The notes below the pieces were generated by a model, which saw nothing but the letters and a program-made list of their open reading frames with translations, searched no databases and was not told where the DNA came from. Of a stretch of 64,000 nucleotides of DNA, positions 10,071 to 21,503 are shown one piece after another (position 1 is the stretch's first letter; the number at the start of each line of letters is the position of its first letter). A program made the translations under genes and the position numbers. The DNA lies in assembly GCA_002721755.1 (NCBI GenBank), contig PBLL01000015.1, positions 46,147-110,146 of the forward strand, read 5' to 3'. Source of the DNA: Actinomycetota bacterium. GTDB lineage: Bacteria > Actinomycetota > Acidimicrobiia > Acidimicrobiales > MedAcidi-G1.

Positions 10071-10834
10071 GCCTCAGTCCGCATCTTACGATTTCTCAAC
10101 GAACCAACAAGTATTGCGATTTCATAGAAGAAAACCATTGGAACAGAGAGAATTACTAACGTAAAGGGGTCTCCACTCGGAGTTAAGACAGCGACTAAAG
10201 CTACAACTCCGACTATTGCATACCTTCGACTTCGGCGTAAGGCACTTGGAGTTAGAACTCCTAGTAGTTGTAGAAATATTAAGAGTAATGGGAACTCGAA
10301 ACCTATTCCAAAGGCCACAATCATCTTAATAACAAAACCTATGTATTTAGATGGAGAGAAAACGCTTACTAAATCAGGCCCTCCAATGTCGACTAAAAAA
10401 TCGAGTGCGCGCGGGATGCTCCAATACGCTAGGACTGCCCCTGCTATGAATAAGAGTAGCCCTGATAAGACAAAAGGTATTGCCCACTTTTTTTCTTTAG
10501 CCAGCAATCCTGGTGCAATGAAACGCCAAGCCTGCCATAGAAGCATTGGCACTGAGAGTATAAGTCCCCCATAACCTGCAATAGTTAATCTGACGCTGAA
10601 AGGTTCTAGAGGGTCAGTCACGAGAAGATCACAACCAAGACCAAAAATTGAATCACTACCTGAAGCACCTCTAATTTGGCAATATGGTTCCAATAAAAGT
10701 TCTAGAATCCAGTCGTACAAGAACCAACAGGCTATTCCTCCAACGCAAATCGAAATAATGGAAATAAGTAACCGTTTCCTCAACTCTTGTAGATGTCCAA
10801 GAAGAGGCATCCGGTCCTTTTCGTTTGCAACCAC
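10067..10834 (-). CDS. tatC: Sec-independent protein translocase TatC
   Basis: PLLGHLQELRKRLL, multi-TM, FEFPLLL. Confidence 0.95.
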   Translation of the reverse strand: MVANEKDRMPLLGHLQELRKRLLISIISICVGGIACWFLYDWILELLLEPYCQIRGASGSDSIFGLGCDLLVTDPLEPFSVRLTIAGYGGLILSVPMLLWQAWRFIAPGLLAKEKKWAIPFVLSGLLLFIAGAVLAYWSIPRALDFLVDIGGPDLVSVFSPSKYIGFVIKMIVAFGIGFEFPLLLIFLQLLGVLTPSALRRSRRYAIVGVVALVAVLTPSGDPFTLVILSVPMVFFYEIAILVGSLRNRKMRTEA

Positions 10835-11110
10835 TTAACTGCTCTGATCTTTCAGATCATTAATATTTGCTTGCTCTTCTTGCTCTTGTTCTTCTTGCTT
10901 TAATAGTGCTCCTTGTGCTCTCGCTTTACTTTCAATTTCAGGATCTTCAACCGCGCTCCGAAGTTCTTCTTGAAAACTTCTACTCATTCGTTTCACATCG
11001 GTCAAAAATTTCCCAATTTTTCTAGCAAACTCTGGAAGTCGTTCTGGACCGAGAAGGAGTAGTCCAAGAAGCAAAATTACTAAAACCTCACCACCACCAA
11101 TATTTCCCAT
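10835..11110 (-). CDS. tatB: Twin-arginine translocase subunit TatA/TatB
   Basis: LLLLGPERLPEFARKIGKFL after a single TM helix; A versus B assignment uncertain. Confidence 0.85.
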   Translation of the reverse strand: MGNIGGGEVLVILLLGLLLLGPERLPEFARKIGKFLTDVKRMSRSFQEELRSAVEDPEIESKARAQGALLKQEEQEQEEQANINDLKDQSS

Positions 11111-11176
11111 CCTGTGAGCCTACATAATTAGTTTCAAATGAATGCCATAAGCACGACGTTACGGCATGCTTAATGC

Positions 11177-11908
11177 ATGGAGGCAGAAAGCAGAATCGAA
11201 AGACCGCCAATTCTATTTGCCCATCGTGGGGGAAAAGCAGACGCTCCTGAAAATACTATCGAAGCTTTCTCTCTAGCCCTTTCAAATCATGCAACTGGAC
11301 TGGAAAGCGATGCGAGACTCACCAAGTGTGGAAACGTCGTCTTGCATCATGACCGTCACTATGGTCGCTTATTTTGGCGTCGACAAGTTAAAAATAATGT
11401 ATTAGACGCTCTTCCATCAACGATTCCTACCTTGGAAAAATTTTTTTCAACAATTAACGGAAATTTCGACTTATCTCTTGACGTTAAAGACTCTGAAAGT
11501 ACATATAATATTCTTGCAATTGCCGAACGGTTTTCATTTCCACTGAAGAGACTCTGGCTTTGTCATCCTGATATTGAGAAAATTACGGCATGGCGTGCCT
11601 GCAATGCTGATGTAAGGCTAATAAATTCAACAGCCATTGATCGGATAAAAGAAGGTCCAGAAAGAAGACTTGCGACTCTGAAAGAAATCGGTGTCGATGC
11701 TTTTAATCTGCATTTTTCTGAATGGAACGAAGGGCTTGTTTCTCTATGTCACCGTTTTGAAGTCAGAAGTTTTGCTTGGGATGCTCAAGAGGAAAGACAG
11801 ATAAAATATCTTTTAAAGATTGGTGTCGACGGGATTTATAGCGATCACGTAAGGAAAATGTCTGAGATGTGGTCTGAGTACCAAAATAAGAACTCTAAAG
11901 TCTCTTGA
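11177..11908 (+). CDS. Glycerophosphodiester phosphodiesterase family protein
   Basis: FAHRGGKADAPENTIEAF... HHD; GVDGIYSDH. Confidence 0.88.
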   Translation: MEAESRIERPPILFAHRGGKADAPENTIEAFSLALSNHATGLESDARLTKCGNVVLHHDRHYGRLFWRRQVKNNVLDALPSTIPTLEKFFSTINGNFDLSLDVKDSESTYNILAIAERFSFPLKRLWLCHPDIEKITAWRACNADVRLINSTAIDRIKEGPERRLATLKEIGVDAFNLHFSEWNEGLVSLCHRFEVRSFAWDAQEERQIKYLLKIGVDGIYSDHVRKMSEMWSEYQNKNSKVS

Positions 11909-12749
11909 TTTTGCTAGCAGGCCAGACACGGATAAAAGCCCTACCCTCTACATCCTCTACTGGAACCGGTCCGAAAAATCTACTATCTCTCGAGTTGCTT
12001 CTATTATCTCCCATTACGAAAACGTGCTCGTCAGGAATCCTGCAACCTGAGTTCTCATTTGGTCGATTTACACAATTAGCCGGAGTGGAGAATGAATTAA
12101 TATCAGTGTTTAACGGTAGATAAGGTTCAAGCAGGAGACCGCCGTCAATTTCGATCCGGCCGTCTTCAACAACCACAAATTCACCCGGCAAGCCTATTAC
12201 GCGTTTTATCAAATCATCATTTCCTCCAGCTTCTGGCGTGTCAAAGACAATCAAATCTCCTCGATTAACAGAGTGAAGTTTGTAACTCAACTTGTTAACT
12301 AATATACGATCACCTTCATAAAGTGTGGGAGTCATAGAAGGTGATGGAATGTAATAAGCCTGAAAAAGGAAAGTCTTTATAAGTAGTGCCAATCCGATGG
12401 CACCTACTATGACAATTACCCATTCGACCAGTGATTTTCTCGTTCTCTTCAAAGATGAAGGAAAAAATTCTTTTTCTTGAAGAGATTCTAAAGCAGGATT
12501 CGAAATTGGCGAAGCGACCGATTCATCTCCCTCTATATCTTCGCGTGTCACAATTGATCCTCGAGGAAATTCGCTATTGCTCTCGGGTTCGTCAATTAAC
12601 TCCGTGTGAGCCTCTTGAAGGAAGGATTCATTTTCTATTTCAGTCGTTCTGTCTGACCGATTTCGAGCACGTTCCAATACATCTTGCGCCCACCTTTCAG
12701 TTTCAGAAAAAGTTTCATCTCTTTCCACGTCGGCCTTCTCATCATCCAC
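11895..12749 (-). CDS. lepB: Signal peptidase I with acidic N-terminal extension
   Basis: IPSPSMTPTLYEGDRILVNKLSY, DDLIKRVIGLPGE, VMGDNRSNSRDSR. Confidence 0.93.
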   Translation of the reverse strand: MDDEKADVERDETFSETERWAQDVLERARNRSDRTTEIENESFLQEAHTELIDEPESNSEFPRGSIVTREDIEGDESVASPISNPALESLQEKEFFPSSLKRTRKSLVEWVIVIVGAIGLALLIKTFLFQAYYIPSPSMTPTLYEGDRILVNKLSYKLHSVNRGDLIVFDTPEAGGNDDLIKRVIGLPGEFVVVEDGRIEIDGGLLLEPYLPLNTDINSFSTPANCVNRPNENSGCRIPDEHVFVMGDNRSNSRDSRFFGPVPVEDVEGRAFIRVWPASKIKRL

Positions 12750-12788
12750 AGGAATAACATAGTCGAGTTCCTATGGAATGTGGGACCG

Positions 12789-13754
12789 TTAAGAGGTATA
12801 TCTTTTTAGTATCTCCTTCGCTGTCATTGACCGAATATTTTCTTCAAATTCACGGGGTATTTTGACGACTTCGGCTTTACCCCCTAGTGAGATTAGTACC
12901 TGTTTCAGCCATCCTTCTGACGCAACATGACACTGCACCCTAATTTTCTCTTTTGAAATTGTCTCTATTTCTACACCTGGGAAACTATCGACTAAATGTT
13001 TGTCGCTGGCTGGAAGTTCTATTAACACAATCGGAAAATGTTCCAAATCAGAAAAATCATCTTGCAGTTGATTGTTGTCTGTTTTTGTTTTACTCACCTC
13101 GTCTAAAATTTTGATTTTCTTAATTCTGTCAAGACGAAATGTTCTGTTTTCACTTGCTTTTTGACAGTAGGCGTGTAGATACCATTTACCTGAACTAGCA
13201 AAAATCTTCTCTGGTTCAATTTTTCTAACAGTAACTTCATTTCGGGAAGTTGAAAGATACTCAATTTCAAGAACCGTGCTGTGTTTTACCGCTCTCTGGA
13301 TCTCGCTAAGCCATTTTGTCGGTGTGGCTAGCTTAATTTCTAGAAAGTTTTCTGAGTCTTCCTGAACGGTAGATAACTTAGCCAATGCTCTGTCGAGCGG
13401 AGTCAGCTCATCTTGTGAGTCTTCATGCAAGATCTCATTGAATTCTGCAACAGCTTTTCCGGCAGCACTCAGTAAAGCTACTTCCCTGCTGTCTAATTTC
13501 ATAGGTTGTCGGAACCAATCTGCGTAACGAACCCACACTCTTTCATCTGAAACGGAAACTTCTATAAGACAATCTGGTGTAAAAGGATAAACACCAACAA
13601 AAAAAACAACATTCTCCAAGTCCTCTATTAGCTCTTGCTTCGGATAATCAAACCTTGCAACTACTTCGTCTATATAGGGTCCGTTCTGACTTTCGATCCA
13701 GGGAAGTACCGACAGTAAGCGTTTAATTCTTTCTAAGGAAGTCATCTTGCTCAT
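12789..13754 (-). CDS. pafC: WYL-domain regulator PafC
   Basis: HTH plus WYL-like (KWYLHAYCQKASENRTFRLDRIK); second of a tandem pair beside pafA. Confidence 0.82.
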   Translation of the reverse strand: MSKMTSLERIKRLLSVLPWIESQNGPYIDEVVARFDYPKQELIEDLENVVFFVGVYPFTPDCLIEVSVSDERVWVRYADWFRQPMKLDSREVALLSAAGKAVAEFNEILHEDSQDELTPLDRALAKLSTVQEDSENFLEIKLATPTKWLSEIQRAVKHSTVLEIEYLSTSRNEVTVRKIEPEKIFASSGKWYLHAYCQKASENRTFRLDRIKKIKILDEVSKTKTDNNQLQDDFSDLEHFPIVLIELPASDKHLVDSFPGVEIETISKEKIRVQCHVASEGWLKQVLISLGGKAEVVKIPREFEENIRSMTAKEILKRYTS

Positions 13755-14656
13755 ACCAGTGCCTCCAACCAGTCAATTATCGCTGCACGGGCTTCAGGAG
13801 GTTCTAACACTTCAGCTGCATCGAGAAAGGAGAAGACAAAAATCATAAATTTCCCCCAATCCCGAACCAGTTCCGTAAAAATTATTGATCCGTCAGATAA
13901 TTCTTCGATTTCGTTTTTATCTCCTAGAATTTCCAATGCCCAGGTAGCGTGTGAGTTTTGAACTTTAAATTTGACAATCTTTTCTTCTTCACCAAAACGC
14001 CAAGCGGGCTCTTGAAGTATCTCGAAAAGGTCATCGGATAATTCGAATTTTTTCGAGGTGATTTCAATTTTCCCTTCAATGCGGTCAACTCTGAAATGCC
14101 TAATGTCTTCACGCCCTCGGTCGTACGCAATCAGATACCAGTTGCCTTGTGAAAAAACCAATCGGTAAGGGTCTACTTCCCGTTTCTCATTTTTGTACGC
14201 AAATAAGATGGTCGAATGTTCGGCGAGCGCTTCGATGATTGTTTGATGAGAGCTTTCGGTGGGTATTTCACTAATAGCCGATTTTTTTTCCTGCAAAACT
14301 CCACCCATTTTGTAAAAGGGTGAGTCGGTGTCTTCTTCAGAAAATTGAATGAGGTTTGAAGCCAAATGTAAGGCAGCTATCTCATCTTCTTCTAAAAATG
14401 GGTGGTTGGCCTCATAGTCACTTTTAAGTATTCGATAACCGTCCAAAGGTGGATCAGTTCCTGGGATGCGTTCCAAGGAAATGGGTATCCCCAAAGCTCT
14501 TAGTTCATCTTTGTCTCTCTCAAAAGAGCGTCTAAAGGACTCATCGCTTTCCGTATAGGCTCCCGGTATTCGTTCACGTATCTGGTGTCGGCTCAGAGGT
14601 TTTTCTGTCGCTAAAAGAGCTGAAATTAGGTTTAATAGCCTCTCAATTTTTCTCAC
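13751..14656 (-). CDS. pafB: WYL-domain regulator PafB
   Basis: HTH plus GNWYLIAYDRGREDIRHFRVDRI; overlaps pafC. Confidence 0.85.
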   Translation of the reverse strand: MRKIERLLNLISALLATEKPLSRHQIRERIPGAYTESDESFRRSFERDKDELRALGIPISLERIPGTDPPLDGYRILKSDYEANHPFLEEDEIAALHLASNLIQFSEEDTDSPFYKMGGVLQEKKSAISEIPTESSHQTIIEALAEHSTILFAYKNEKREVDPYRLVFSQGNWYLIAYDRGREDIRHFRVDRIEGKIEITSKKFELSDDLFEILQEPAWRFGEEEKIVKFKVQNSHATWALEILGDKNEIEELSDGSIIFTELVRDWGKFMIFVFSFLDAAEVLEPPEARAAIIDWLEALV

Positions 14657-14681
14657 AAAAGCATGTTAGACCGTTATGTCA

Positions 14682-16040
14682 CTACAGGGAATCAATGAGC
14701 TTTTGAACTCTTTCGTCTTCAAAACGGAAAGGATCTTTACAGAGAACAGTCCTTTGTGCTTGATCATTTAGCTTCAAATGGACCCAATCGACCGTATAAT
14801 CTCGTTTTTTCTCTTTTGCACGACGAATGAACTCGCCTCGAAGCCTTGCGCGAGTAGTTTCAGGTGGATCTTCCACGGCGTCCCTAATTTCAGCTTCATT
14901 TAAAATACTTTTAATAAGACCTTTTCTGTTCATATGATAAAACAAACCTCGGTCCGTATTAACGTCGTGATACTGAAGGTCCAAAAGCGCTACTCGTGGA
15001 TCCGCTAATGAAAGATTGTTTCGCGATCTGTAACTCTCCACTAGATGATATTTAGAAACCCAGTCGCACTCCGCTGATAATTTCATAGGATCATTTTCTA
15101 ATTGGTTCAAGCAGTGTTCCCACATTTCTATGACTTCTTTTTCCTCTTCGTTTAATTCACGCATTTCAGCAAAAAGATGGGCCTTTTCCAAAAATTCTTT
15201 TTGCATTTCAAGGGCAGATAATTCACGCCCATTCGTCAAACGTACTTTTCTTTTACACGTTAAATCATGGCTGATTTCACGAATGGCTCTTATCGGGTTT
15301 TCTAATGTCATGTCTCTAAATATGACGTTAGGTTCCTCCAACATTCGTAGAAGCAGTCCACAGGCACCAACCTTTAAAAAAGAGGCATACTCACTCATGT
15401 TCGAATCACCCACTATGACATGCAGCCTTCGATATCTCTCCGCGTCTGCATGAGGTTCGTCACGCGAATTTATAATCGGTCGCGATCTTGTAGTCGCGCT
15501 CGAAACACCTTCCCATATGTGTTCTGCCCTCTGGCTAATCGAGTACATAGCACCATTACCACTTTGAAGGATCTTTCCTGCTCCAGCATAAATTTGTCGA
15601 CTTATGAGAAAAGGAATCAGAACTTCCGAATATTGAAGAGATTCATCACGCCTATTTGTCAGGTAGTTTTCATGGCATCCATAGGAATTTCCTACTGAGT
15701 CAGTATTGTTCTTAAAAAGATAGATCTTGCCTTCAATACCTTCTTCATTTAGACGTATTTCTGCATTTTTAGAAAGCTGTTCAAGGATCCTTTCGCCCGC
15801 TTTTTCATGAGCTATTACGGATCTAACCGAATCGCATTCAGGTGTCGCATACTCCGGATGCGAACCTACATCTAAATAGAGACGTGCTCCGTTTTGTAAA
15901 AACACATTCGAACTTCTCCCCCACGAAACAACTCGTCTAAACAAGTATCTTGCTACCTCATCTGGACTTAAACGACGCTGACCATTAACTGTGCAAGTAA
16001 CTCCGTATTCGCTTTCGATCCCATAGATTCGTCTCTGCAT
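14682..16040 (-). CDS. pafA: Pup--protein ligase PafA
   Basis: [14 protein letters not shown]..., [27 protein letters not shown]. Confidence 0.95.
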   Translation of the reverse strand: MQRRIYGIESEYGVTCTVNGQRRLSPDEVARYLFRRVVSWGRSSNVFLQNGARLYLDVGSHPEYATPECDSVRSVIAHEKAGERILEQLSKNAEIRLNEEGIEGKIYLFKNNTDSVGNSYGCHENYLTNRRDESLQYSEVLIPFLISRQIYAGAGKILQSGNGAMYSISQRAEHIWEGVSSATTRSRPIINSRDEPHADAERYRRLHVIVGDSNMSEYASFLKVGACGLLLRMLEEPNVIFRDMTLENPIRAIREISHDLTCKRKVRLTNGRELSALEMQKEFLEKAHLFAEMRELNEEEKEVIEMWEHCLNQLENDPMKLSAECDWVSKYHLVESYRSRNNLSLADPRVALLDLQYHDVNTDRGLFYHMNRKGLIKSILNEAEIRDAVEDPPETTRARLRGEFIRRAKEKKRDYTVDWVHLKLNDQAQRTVLCKDPFRFEDERVQKLIDSL

Positions 16041-16061
16041 TTTCCGGTGAGACTTGAGAGT

Positions 16062-16739
16062 TCAGGCTAAAAGCCCGTTTAACTCTTCTCCTTCTATGCG
16101 ATTAAATGCCCTTCTGCCATTACCACGGGACAAGACCGCAATTTCCAATTCATCGGGTGAAAAACTTCTATCGGGACCTGACAGGGCTGATGTGGTCAAC
16201 TTGACAATCTCTTGAAGAGATAATCCTGACTTCCAGTCTTGCTCAATCTTCTCTCGAACAAGGTCAGCTTCACCTCCAATCACAACAAAAGAAGACGTAT
16301 CCATTACAGTTCCATCATAAAGCAGATGAAAAAGTTGGTCCTCTTGAGATGAATCGCCTATTTCCGCCACGATCATTTCTACTTCCAGAGGTTTCATCTC
16401 ATGAGTAAAGTACTGCCCCAAAATCTGCGCATATTGATTCGCAAGCCAACGTGCATCAACGTCATCACGACTGAATGAATAACCTTTTAAATCCGCGTGC
16501 CTAATCCCAGCAATCCTCAACTGATCAAATTCGCTATATTTTCCTACACCCATGAAACCAATTTTGTCGTATATTTCACCCGCTTTCCGCAAGGTGTTCG
16601 AAGGGTTTTCTGCACACAGCAAAACTCCTTCTGAATAGGTGCAAGCAGCTGCAGCCTTCCCTCTTGCTATTCCCTTACGCGCATAGTCTGCACGGTCTTT
16701 CATCAACTGTTCAGGAGAAACATACATTGGCATTGTCAT
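16062..16739 (-). CDS. prcA: 20S proteasome alpha subunit
   Basis: MYVSPEQLMKDRADYARKGIARGKAA...GVLLCAENPS; GFMGVGKYSEFDQLR. Confidence 0.95.
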   Translation of the reverse strand: MTMPMYVSPEQLMKDRADYARKGIARGKAAAACTYSEGVLLCAENPSNTLRKAGEIYDKIGFMGVGKYSEFDQLRIAGIRHADLKGYSFSRDDVDARWLANQYAQILGQYFTHEMKPLEVEMIVAEIGDSSQEDQLFHLLYDGTVMDTSSFVVIGGEADLVREKIEQDWKSGLSLQEIVKLTTSALSGPDRSFSPDELEIAVLSRGNGRRAFNRIEGEELNGLLA

Positions 16740-17533
16740 TATGAGCCACTCCTTTGCGACATGCTTTGGATTATAGATTCAGTACGATCAGCCAAATCAC
16801 CATCGGGAATACGCTCAAACCCGTCTGAATCAATTTTCGCAACAACTGGAAAAATGCCCCTCAATATGTCAGGGCCACCAGTAGCACTGTCCTCTTCTGA
16901 CGCTTCAAGTAATGCTTCAAGAGAGATACTGATTGCTTCACCAAGCTCTAGCGATACTGAATGTCGTAATTTAACCACGGTGGAAGCATGTAGACTACCT
17001 GATCCAGTAGCCACAAAATCCTTTTCCTCATATCGACCTCCAGTAATATCGAACTGGAATAGCCTTCCTTGACCAGTCTTTTCCTCATAACCCGCAAAAA
17101 TCGGTATAACACCTAAACCCTGCATCGCAGACGGAAGATTGCCTTTAAGCATCAAGCTCAACTGGTTTGCTTTCCCATCAAGACTTAGAGGTGAACCTTC
17201 AACTTTTTCGTAGTGTTCTAGTTGCAACTGAAATAATCTCACCATTTCCATGGCTGGTCCTGCCGCACCAGATATTCCAACACCGGAGAAAGCATCTGCA
17301 GGGAACACTTTTTCCATTGTTCGATGACTTATCAAATTGCCGCTTGTGGCTCTACGATCACCAGCCATAAGCACTCCACCCTCGTAGCGAATAGCGACGA
17401 TAGTTGTGCCGTGTGTAACTGAATTACCCTCTCCAATCCTTTCCAATGGTTTTTGATTGGGTGTAACTTTTTGCAACAACCCGAAAAAACTGGGACCCGG
17501 ATCTTCTGATGGTGTGAATATTGGAAGTGTCAC
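16739..17533 (-). CDS. prcB: 20S proteasome beta subunit (with propeptide)
   Basis: HG/TTIVAIRYEGGVLMAGDRRAT with predicted N-terminal nucleophile Thr. Confidence 0.95.
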   Translation of the reverse strand: MTLPIFTPSEDPGPSFFGLLQKVTPNQKPLERIGEGNSVTHGTTIVAIRYEGGVLMAGDRRATSGNLISHRTMEKVFPADAFSGVGISGAAGPAMEMVRLFQLQLEHYEKVEGSPLSLDGKANQLSLMLKGNLPSAMQGLGVIPIFAGYEEKTGQGRLFQFDITGGRYEEKDFVATGSGSLHASTVVKLRHSVSLELGEAISISLEALLEASEEDSATGGPDILRGIFPVVAKIDSDGFERIPDGDLADRTESIIQSMSQRSGS

Positions 17534-17563
17534 AATTAAATCCTACAAGCATAAGAAGCTTGT

Positions 17564-17758
17564 CTACTCCCCGCCTTTTTGAACATAATTCTTTACAAAT
17601 TCTTCAGCATTCGTTTCAAGCACTTCATCAATTTCGTCAAGTAACCCATCAAGCTCAGCGCTGAGTTCACTGCTCCGAGTCGAATCTATTTCGCTCGAAA
17701 CGGTCTCTTCCTGATTTTTTTCCAGTTTTTTCTGTTTTTTCTGCTCTTTTTCAGCCAT
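17564..17758 (-). CDS. pup: Prokaryotic ubiquitin-like protein Pup (C-terminal GGE)
   Basis: MAEKEQKKQKK...LDGLLDEIDEVLETNAEEFVKNYVQKGGE*; located between dop and prcB; ATG at 17758 preferred over the ORF-track start. Confidence 0.95.
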   Translation of the reverse strand: MAEKEQKKQKKLEKNQEETVSSEIDSTRSSELSAELDGLLDEIDEVLETNAEEFVKNYVQKGGE

Positions 17759-17776
17759 TTTATTTGACCTCAATTA

Positions 17777-19294
17777 TTAACTAGGTTCAGAAACTCTTTC
17801 AATTAATTCTATTACTGTTTCGCAGGTATTGATCAGCTCATCAACATGTTCAAAACTTCCTTTAAATGGATCGTTCATCGGCACTCTCTGAAGATTCTGA
17901 CTTCCTGTTTCAAAAACTATTGAATCCCAATTAGCTACTACTATCTTTTCGGGCCATTTCTCCAGGCATTTCCCGCGAAAATAGGCACGCGTACCCCTCG
18001 GAGGGTTTTCTACAGCTGAATTTACCTCTTCAGCAGAAAGAATTTTCTCTGCTTCTATTCTAGAAAAAAGTGACATATCTGGTCGTAGGTCGTGGTATTG
18101 CAAATCAAGAGCTGCCAATTTGTAATCACCTGAGTGGAGATTGTGACGACTCTTATAGGAATCGATCAATTTTTTCTTTGTGGCCCAGTCCAACAATCCA
18201 AATAATTTTTCTGGGTCGGACTCTAGAGCCGTCAGAACCCTCTCCCAATAATCCATAACCTTTTTTACGTTTTCTCCACCTACATTTTCAAAACCGAATT
18301 CGTTTAGATACTTCTGTCCACGTTCAAATATTTCCCACTGCAGTGATAAAGCCGATGCTGTTTTACCGCCTTCCAAAAGAATCGGTTCACTCATAGAAAG
18401 GTCACGCGATACTTGTCTCAGAGCAAAAACCGGATCTGCTATTTTTAATTTATTGTCCAAGAAATCATCTTCAATCATCGCCATTACAACTCCAGTTGTT
18501 CCTACCTTGAGGAAGGTAGCCACTTCACATAAGTTGGCATCTCCTACAATCACATGAAGACGTCTGTATTTGAGCGGGTCTGCATGTGGTTCATCTCGAG
18601 TATTAATGATTGGTCTTTTTAATGTCGTTTCAAGACCAACTTCTTCTTCAAAAAAATCAGCTCTCTGAGTTAACTGAAAAGGTATCGAACTTCTCTCTTC
18701 ACCTGGAACTTCACTACCCACTTTTCCAGCTCCTGTAAAAATCTGCCTACTTACAAAATGTGTCGTTGCATGTTGAACAATTCTCCCAAAAGGGGTTTCT
18801 CTGCTTAGAAGATAGTTCTCATGACACCCATAGCTATTTCCCTTACCATCTGAGTTGTTTTTATACACAATCAACTCTTCTCCCGGGGGAAGTGACTCAT
18901 TTGCGGCAACCATTGATCTAATCAATATTTCATCACCCGCTCTATCCCATTTGAGCAAGGAAAGGGGGTCTAAGCATTCTGGAGTACTCAATTCAGGGTG
19001 AGCGTGATCCACGTAGTATCTAGAACCATTGACGAGAACAGAATTAACTAAATTCGGCTCTATCTCAGGAGGTAAGGATCCTATTGGAGCAAAGCCTCTT
19101 ATATCCAGATCAGGTGTTTCATCTATAAAATCCCATCCAACTCTCGGAGCGCTTGGACCACGTCCAGGTTCGTGCGACTTGCTCAAGTAAGCATTTATCA
19201 GAAATGAAGAGGCACCTATCGGATTCGGGTTCTTTACTCCCCGATGAATTATTCCATACTCGGTTTCGGTTCCGTAGATTCTTTGGACTGCCAC
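17777..19294 (-). CDS. dop: Deamidase/depupylase Dop
   Basis: PafA paralogue: QRIYGTETEYGI..., [32 protein letters not shown]. Confidence 0.93.
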   Translation of the reverse strand: MAVQRIYGTETEYGIIHRGVKNPNPIGASSFLINAYLSKSHEPGRGPSAPRVGWDFIDETPDLDIRGFAPIGSLPPEIEPNLVNSVLVNGSRYYVDHAHPELSTPECLDPLSLLKWDRAGDEILIRSMVAANESLPPGEELIVYKNNSDGKGNSYGCHENYLLSRETPFGRIVQHATTHFVSRQIFTGAGKVGSEVPGEERSSIPFQLTQRADFFEEEVGLETTLKRPIINTRDEPHADPLKYRRLHVIVGDANLCEVATFLKVGTTGVVMAMIEDDFLDNKLKIADPVFALRQVSRDLSMSEPILLEGGKTASALSLQWEIFERGQKYLNEFGFENVGGENVKKVMDYWERVLTALESDPEKLFGLLDWATKKKLIDSYKSRHNLHSGDYKLAALDLQYHDLRPDMSLFSRIEAEKILSAEEVNSAVENPPRGTRAYFRGKCLEKWPEKIVVANWDSIVFETGSQNLQRVPMNDPFKGSFEHVDELINTCETVIELIERVSEPS

Positions 19295-19355
19295 ATTCGG
19301 ACTTTAACTCAATAAATGCGAAAATTCGCCATAGGTTAAAAAAGAAGCATAAAGA

Positions 19356-21125
19356 CTATAAGTACTGACCAGTTGTCACTGCTTCGATTGAACGCCCACC
19401 CTCGTCTTCAGGAGTCTCGGGTGCCAAAGTACGAACATAAACTATCCTCTCACCTTTTTTTCCGGAGATTTTGGCCCAATCATCCGGATTAGTTGTATTA
19501 GGAAGATCTTCATGTTCTCTGAATTCCTGACGTACTGCGGTCAAAAGATCTTCAACCTGCAGCCCTTTGACTCCTCCAGAAAGATCTCTTTTTATCGCAA
19601 GTTTTTTTGCTCGTCGAACGATATTCTCAATCATTGCCCCTGAAGCGAAGTCCTTGAAATACAAGACTTCTTTTTCGCCATTCTGATAAGTGACTTCGAG
19701 GAACTGATTAGCTTCTTCTTCGCTATACATTGCAGCGACGGCCTCGTCAGTCATGCCTTTCAAAGCCTTATCTTGATCTCCACCGCCTAGTGTCTCAATT
19801 AGATCAATATCCACTGGCAGGTCTGGAGTTAAATACCGACTAAATATCTGTGCTGCTGCAACTTCGTCAGGTCTTCTTATTTTGATCTTCACATCTAATC
19901 TCCCTGGCCTAAGGATCGCAGGGTCAATCAAATCTTCTCGGTTAGAAGCTCCAATCACAATCACATTTTGCAAAGTTTCAACTCCGTCAATTTCAGCCAA
20001 AAGTTGAGGAACGATAGTTGATTCCATATCGGAACTTATACCCGTTCCGCGCGTCCTGAATAACGATTCCATTTCGTCGAAAAAAACAATTACCGGCCAT
20101 CCTTGCTCAGACTTTTCTCGGGCTCTCTGAAAAACTAGTCGGATTTGTCTTTCTGTCTCTCCTACATATTTATTGAGTAATTCAGGTCCTTTAATGTTGA
20201 GAAAATAGCTTCGCGCAGTATTATCACCTGTCACTTCAGCAACCTTTAAAGCAAGTGAATTAGCAACAGCTTTGGCGATCAAAGTTTTCCCGCAACCTGG
20301 CGGTCCATACAAAAGAATTCCTTTAGGTGCCGGAAGATCATATTTTGAAAATAGTTCTTTGTGGATGAAAGGAAGTTCAACAGCATCAACAATCATTTCT
20401 ATTTCCCTGTCGAGACCTCCGACATCTTCATAGGTTTCGTCTGGTATCTGCTCAAGAACTAAATCTTCTACTTCAGGTCTGGGCAGTCGCTCAAGCAGAA
20501 TGCCGGATCGCTCATCCACTCTTACTGAATCCCCGCTCCTCAGACTGATGTCATCAAGGCTTTTTGCCATACCGACAACACGCTCTTCATCAGTTCTTCC
20601 TACGACTACCGCCCTGCGCCCGCCGTCGAGAATCTCTTTTATTTTCACTATTTCGCCACTAGAGTCCGGCTCACGCGAATCCACTACAACCATTGATTCA
20701 TTCAAGACCACTTCATCTCCGACCTTAAGATTTTCAAGCACGGAACCAAGCGCGTTAACCTTCAATTTCCTTCCAGAAGAAGTAACATCGATTGTTGCAT
20801 CTTTGTTTACTTTTACAACTGTTCCGTAGGCTGCAGGTGGTTTGGAAAGGTTCTCGATTTCGTCGCGTAAACTAATTACTTGCTCTCGAATTGACTCCAG
20901 ATTGACAGTCAATTTTCCGTTTCTATTTTTCTCTTGCTCTAATGCAGAAAGAATCTCACGATTTTGTTTTCTGAGGTCATTGATTTTTTGAGCATTTTCC
21001 AAGCGATTTTTTCGCAGTTCTTTTACTTCTGCAGTGAGATTTTCACTCGCCTTTACGAAATCAGGTGAAGCATCTGTATTTCCGCTTTGATGAGACTCAT
21101 CTAAACTGTCTTTCGAGTCTGTCAT
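19356..21125 (-). CDS. arc: Proteasome-activating AAA ATPase ARC/Mpa
   Basis: Coiled coil plus OB plus AAA ([31 protein letters not shown]); C-terminal GQYL proteasome-docking motif. Confidence 0.95.
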   Translation of the reverse strand: MTDSKDSLDESHQSGNTDASPDFVKASENLTAEVKELRKNRLENAQKINDLRKQNREILSALEQEKNRNGKLTVNLESIREQVISLRDEIENLSKPPAAYGTVVKVNKDATIDVTSSGRKLKVNALGSVLENLKVGDEVVLNESMVVVDSREPDSSGEIVKIKEILDGGRRAVVVGRTDEERVVGMAKSLDDISLRSGDSVRVDERSGILLERLPRPEVEDLVLEQIPDETYEDVGGLDREIEMIVDAVELPFIHKELFSKYDLPAPKGILLYGPPGCGKTLIAKAVANSLALKVAEVTGDNTARSYFLNIKGPELLNKYVGETERQIRLVFQRAREKSEQGWPVIVFFDEMESLFRTRGTGISSDMESTIVPQLLAEIDGVETLQNVIVIGASNREDLIDPAILRPGRLDVKIKIRRPDEVAAAQIFSRYLTPDLPVDIDLIETLGGGDQDKALKGMTDEAVAAMYSEEEANQFLEVTYQNGEKEVLYFKDFASGAMIENIVRRAKKLAIKRDLSGGVKGLQVEDLLTAVRQEFREHEDLPNTTNPDDWAKISGKKGERIVYVRTLAPETPEDEGGRSIEAVTTGQYL

Positions 21126-21267
21126 TTTGGCTCCTGAATAGATAATGTCGAAGTAGTTTCACGATAATACAACTTAAAAAATTTTCAGCTACATTCAGCA
21201 AAATTCGTAACTAATTGTTACTATTAACATAGGATAAATCGTCACTTCTTCAGGAGGAAAAATATAA

Positions 21268-21498
21268 ATGAAAGTTTGGATTGATCAAGATCTCTGCACA
21301 GGAGATGGTTTATGCGAAGAAATAGCACCGGATGTGTTTGTCCTGCTTGACGATGGTCTCGCGTACGTAAAAGAAGGTGACAAGGTTTTCGGACCTGGAC
21401 CTGAAGGATTGGCAAACGTTCCTGATGATCAGGTTGAGGCCTGCATCGAATCTGCAGAAGAATGTCCTGGAGAGTGCATCTTTTTAGAAGCTGATTGA
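21268..21498 (+). CDS. Small ferredoxin (3Fe-4S/4Fe-4S type)
   Basis: VWIDQDLCTGDGLCEEIAPDVF...CIESAEECPGECI; good SD AGGAGG. Confidence 0.88.
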   Translation: MKVWIDQDLCTGDGLCEEIAPDVFVLLDDGLAYVKEGDKVFGPGPEGLANVPDDQVEACIESAEECPGECIFLEAD

Positions 21499-21503
21499 TT
21501 CTG

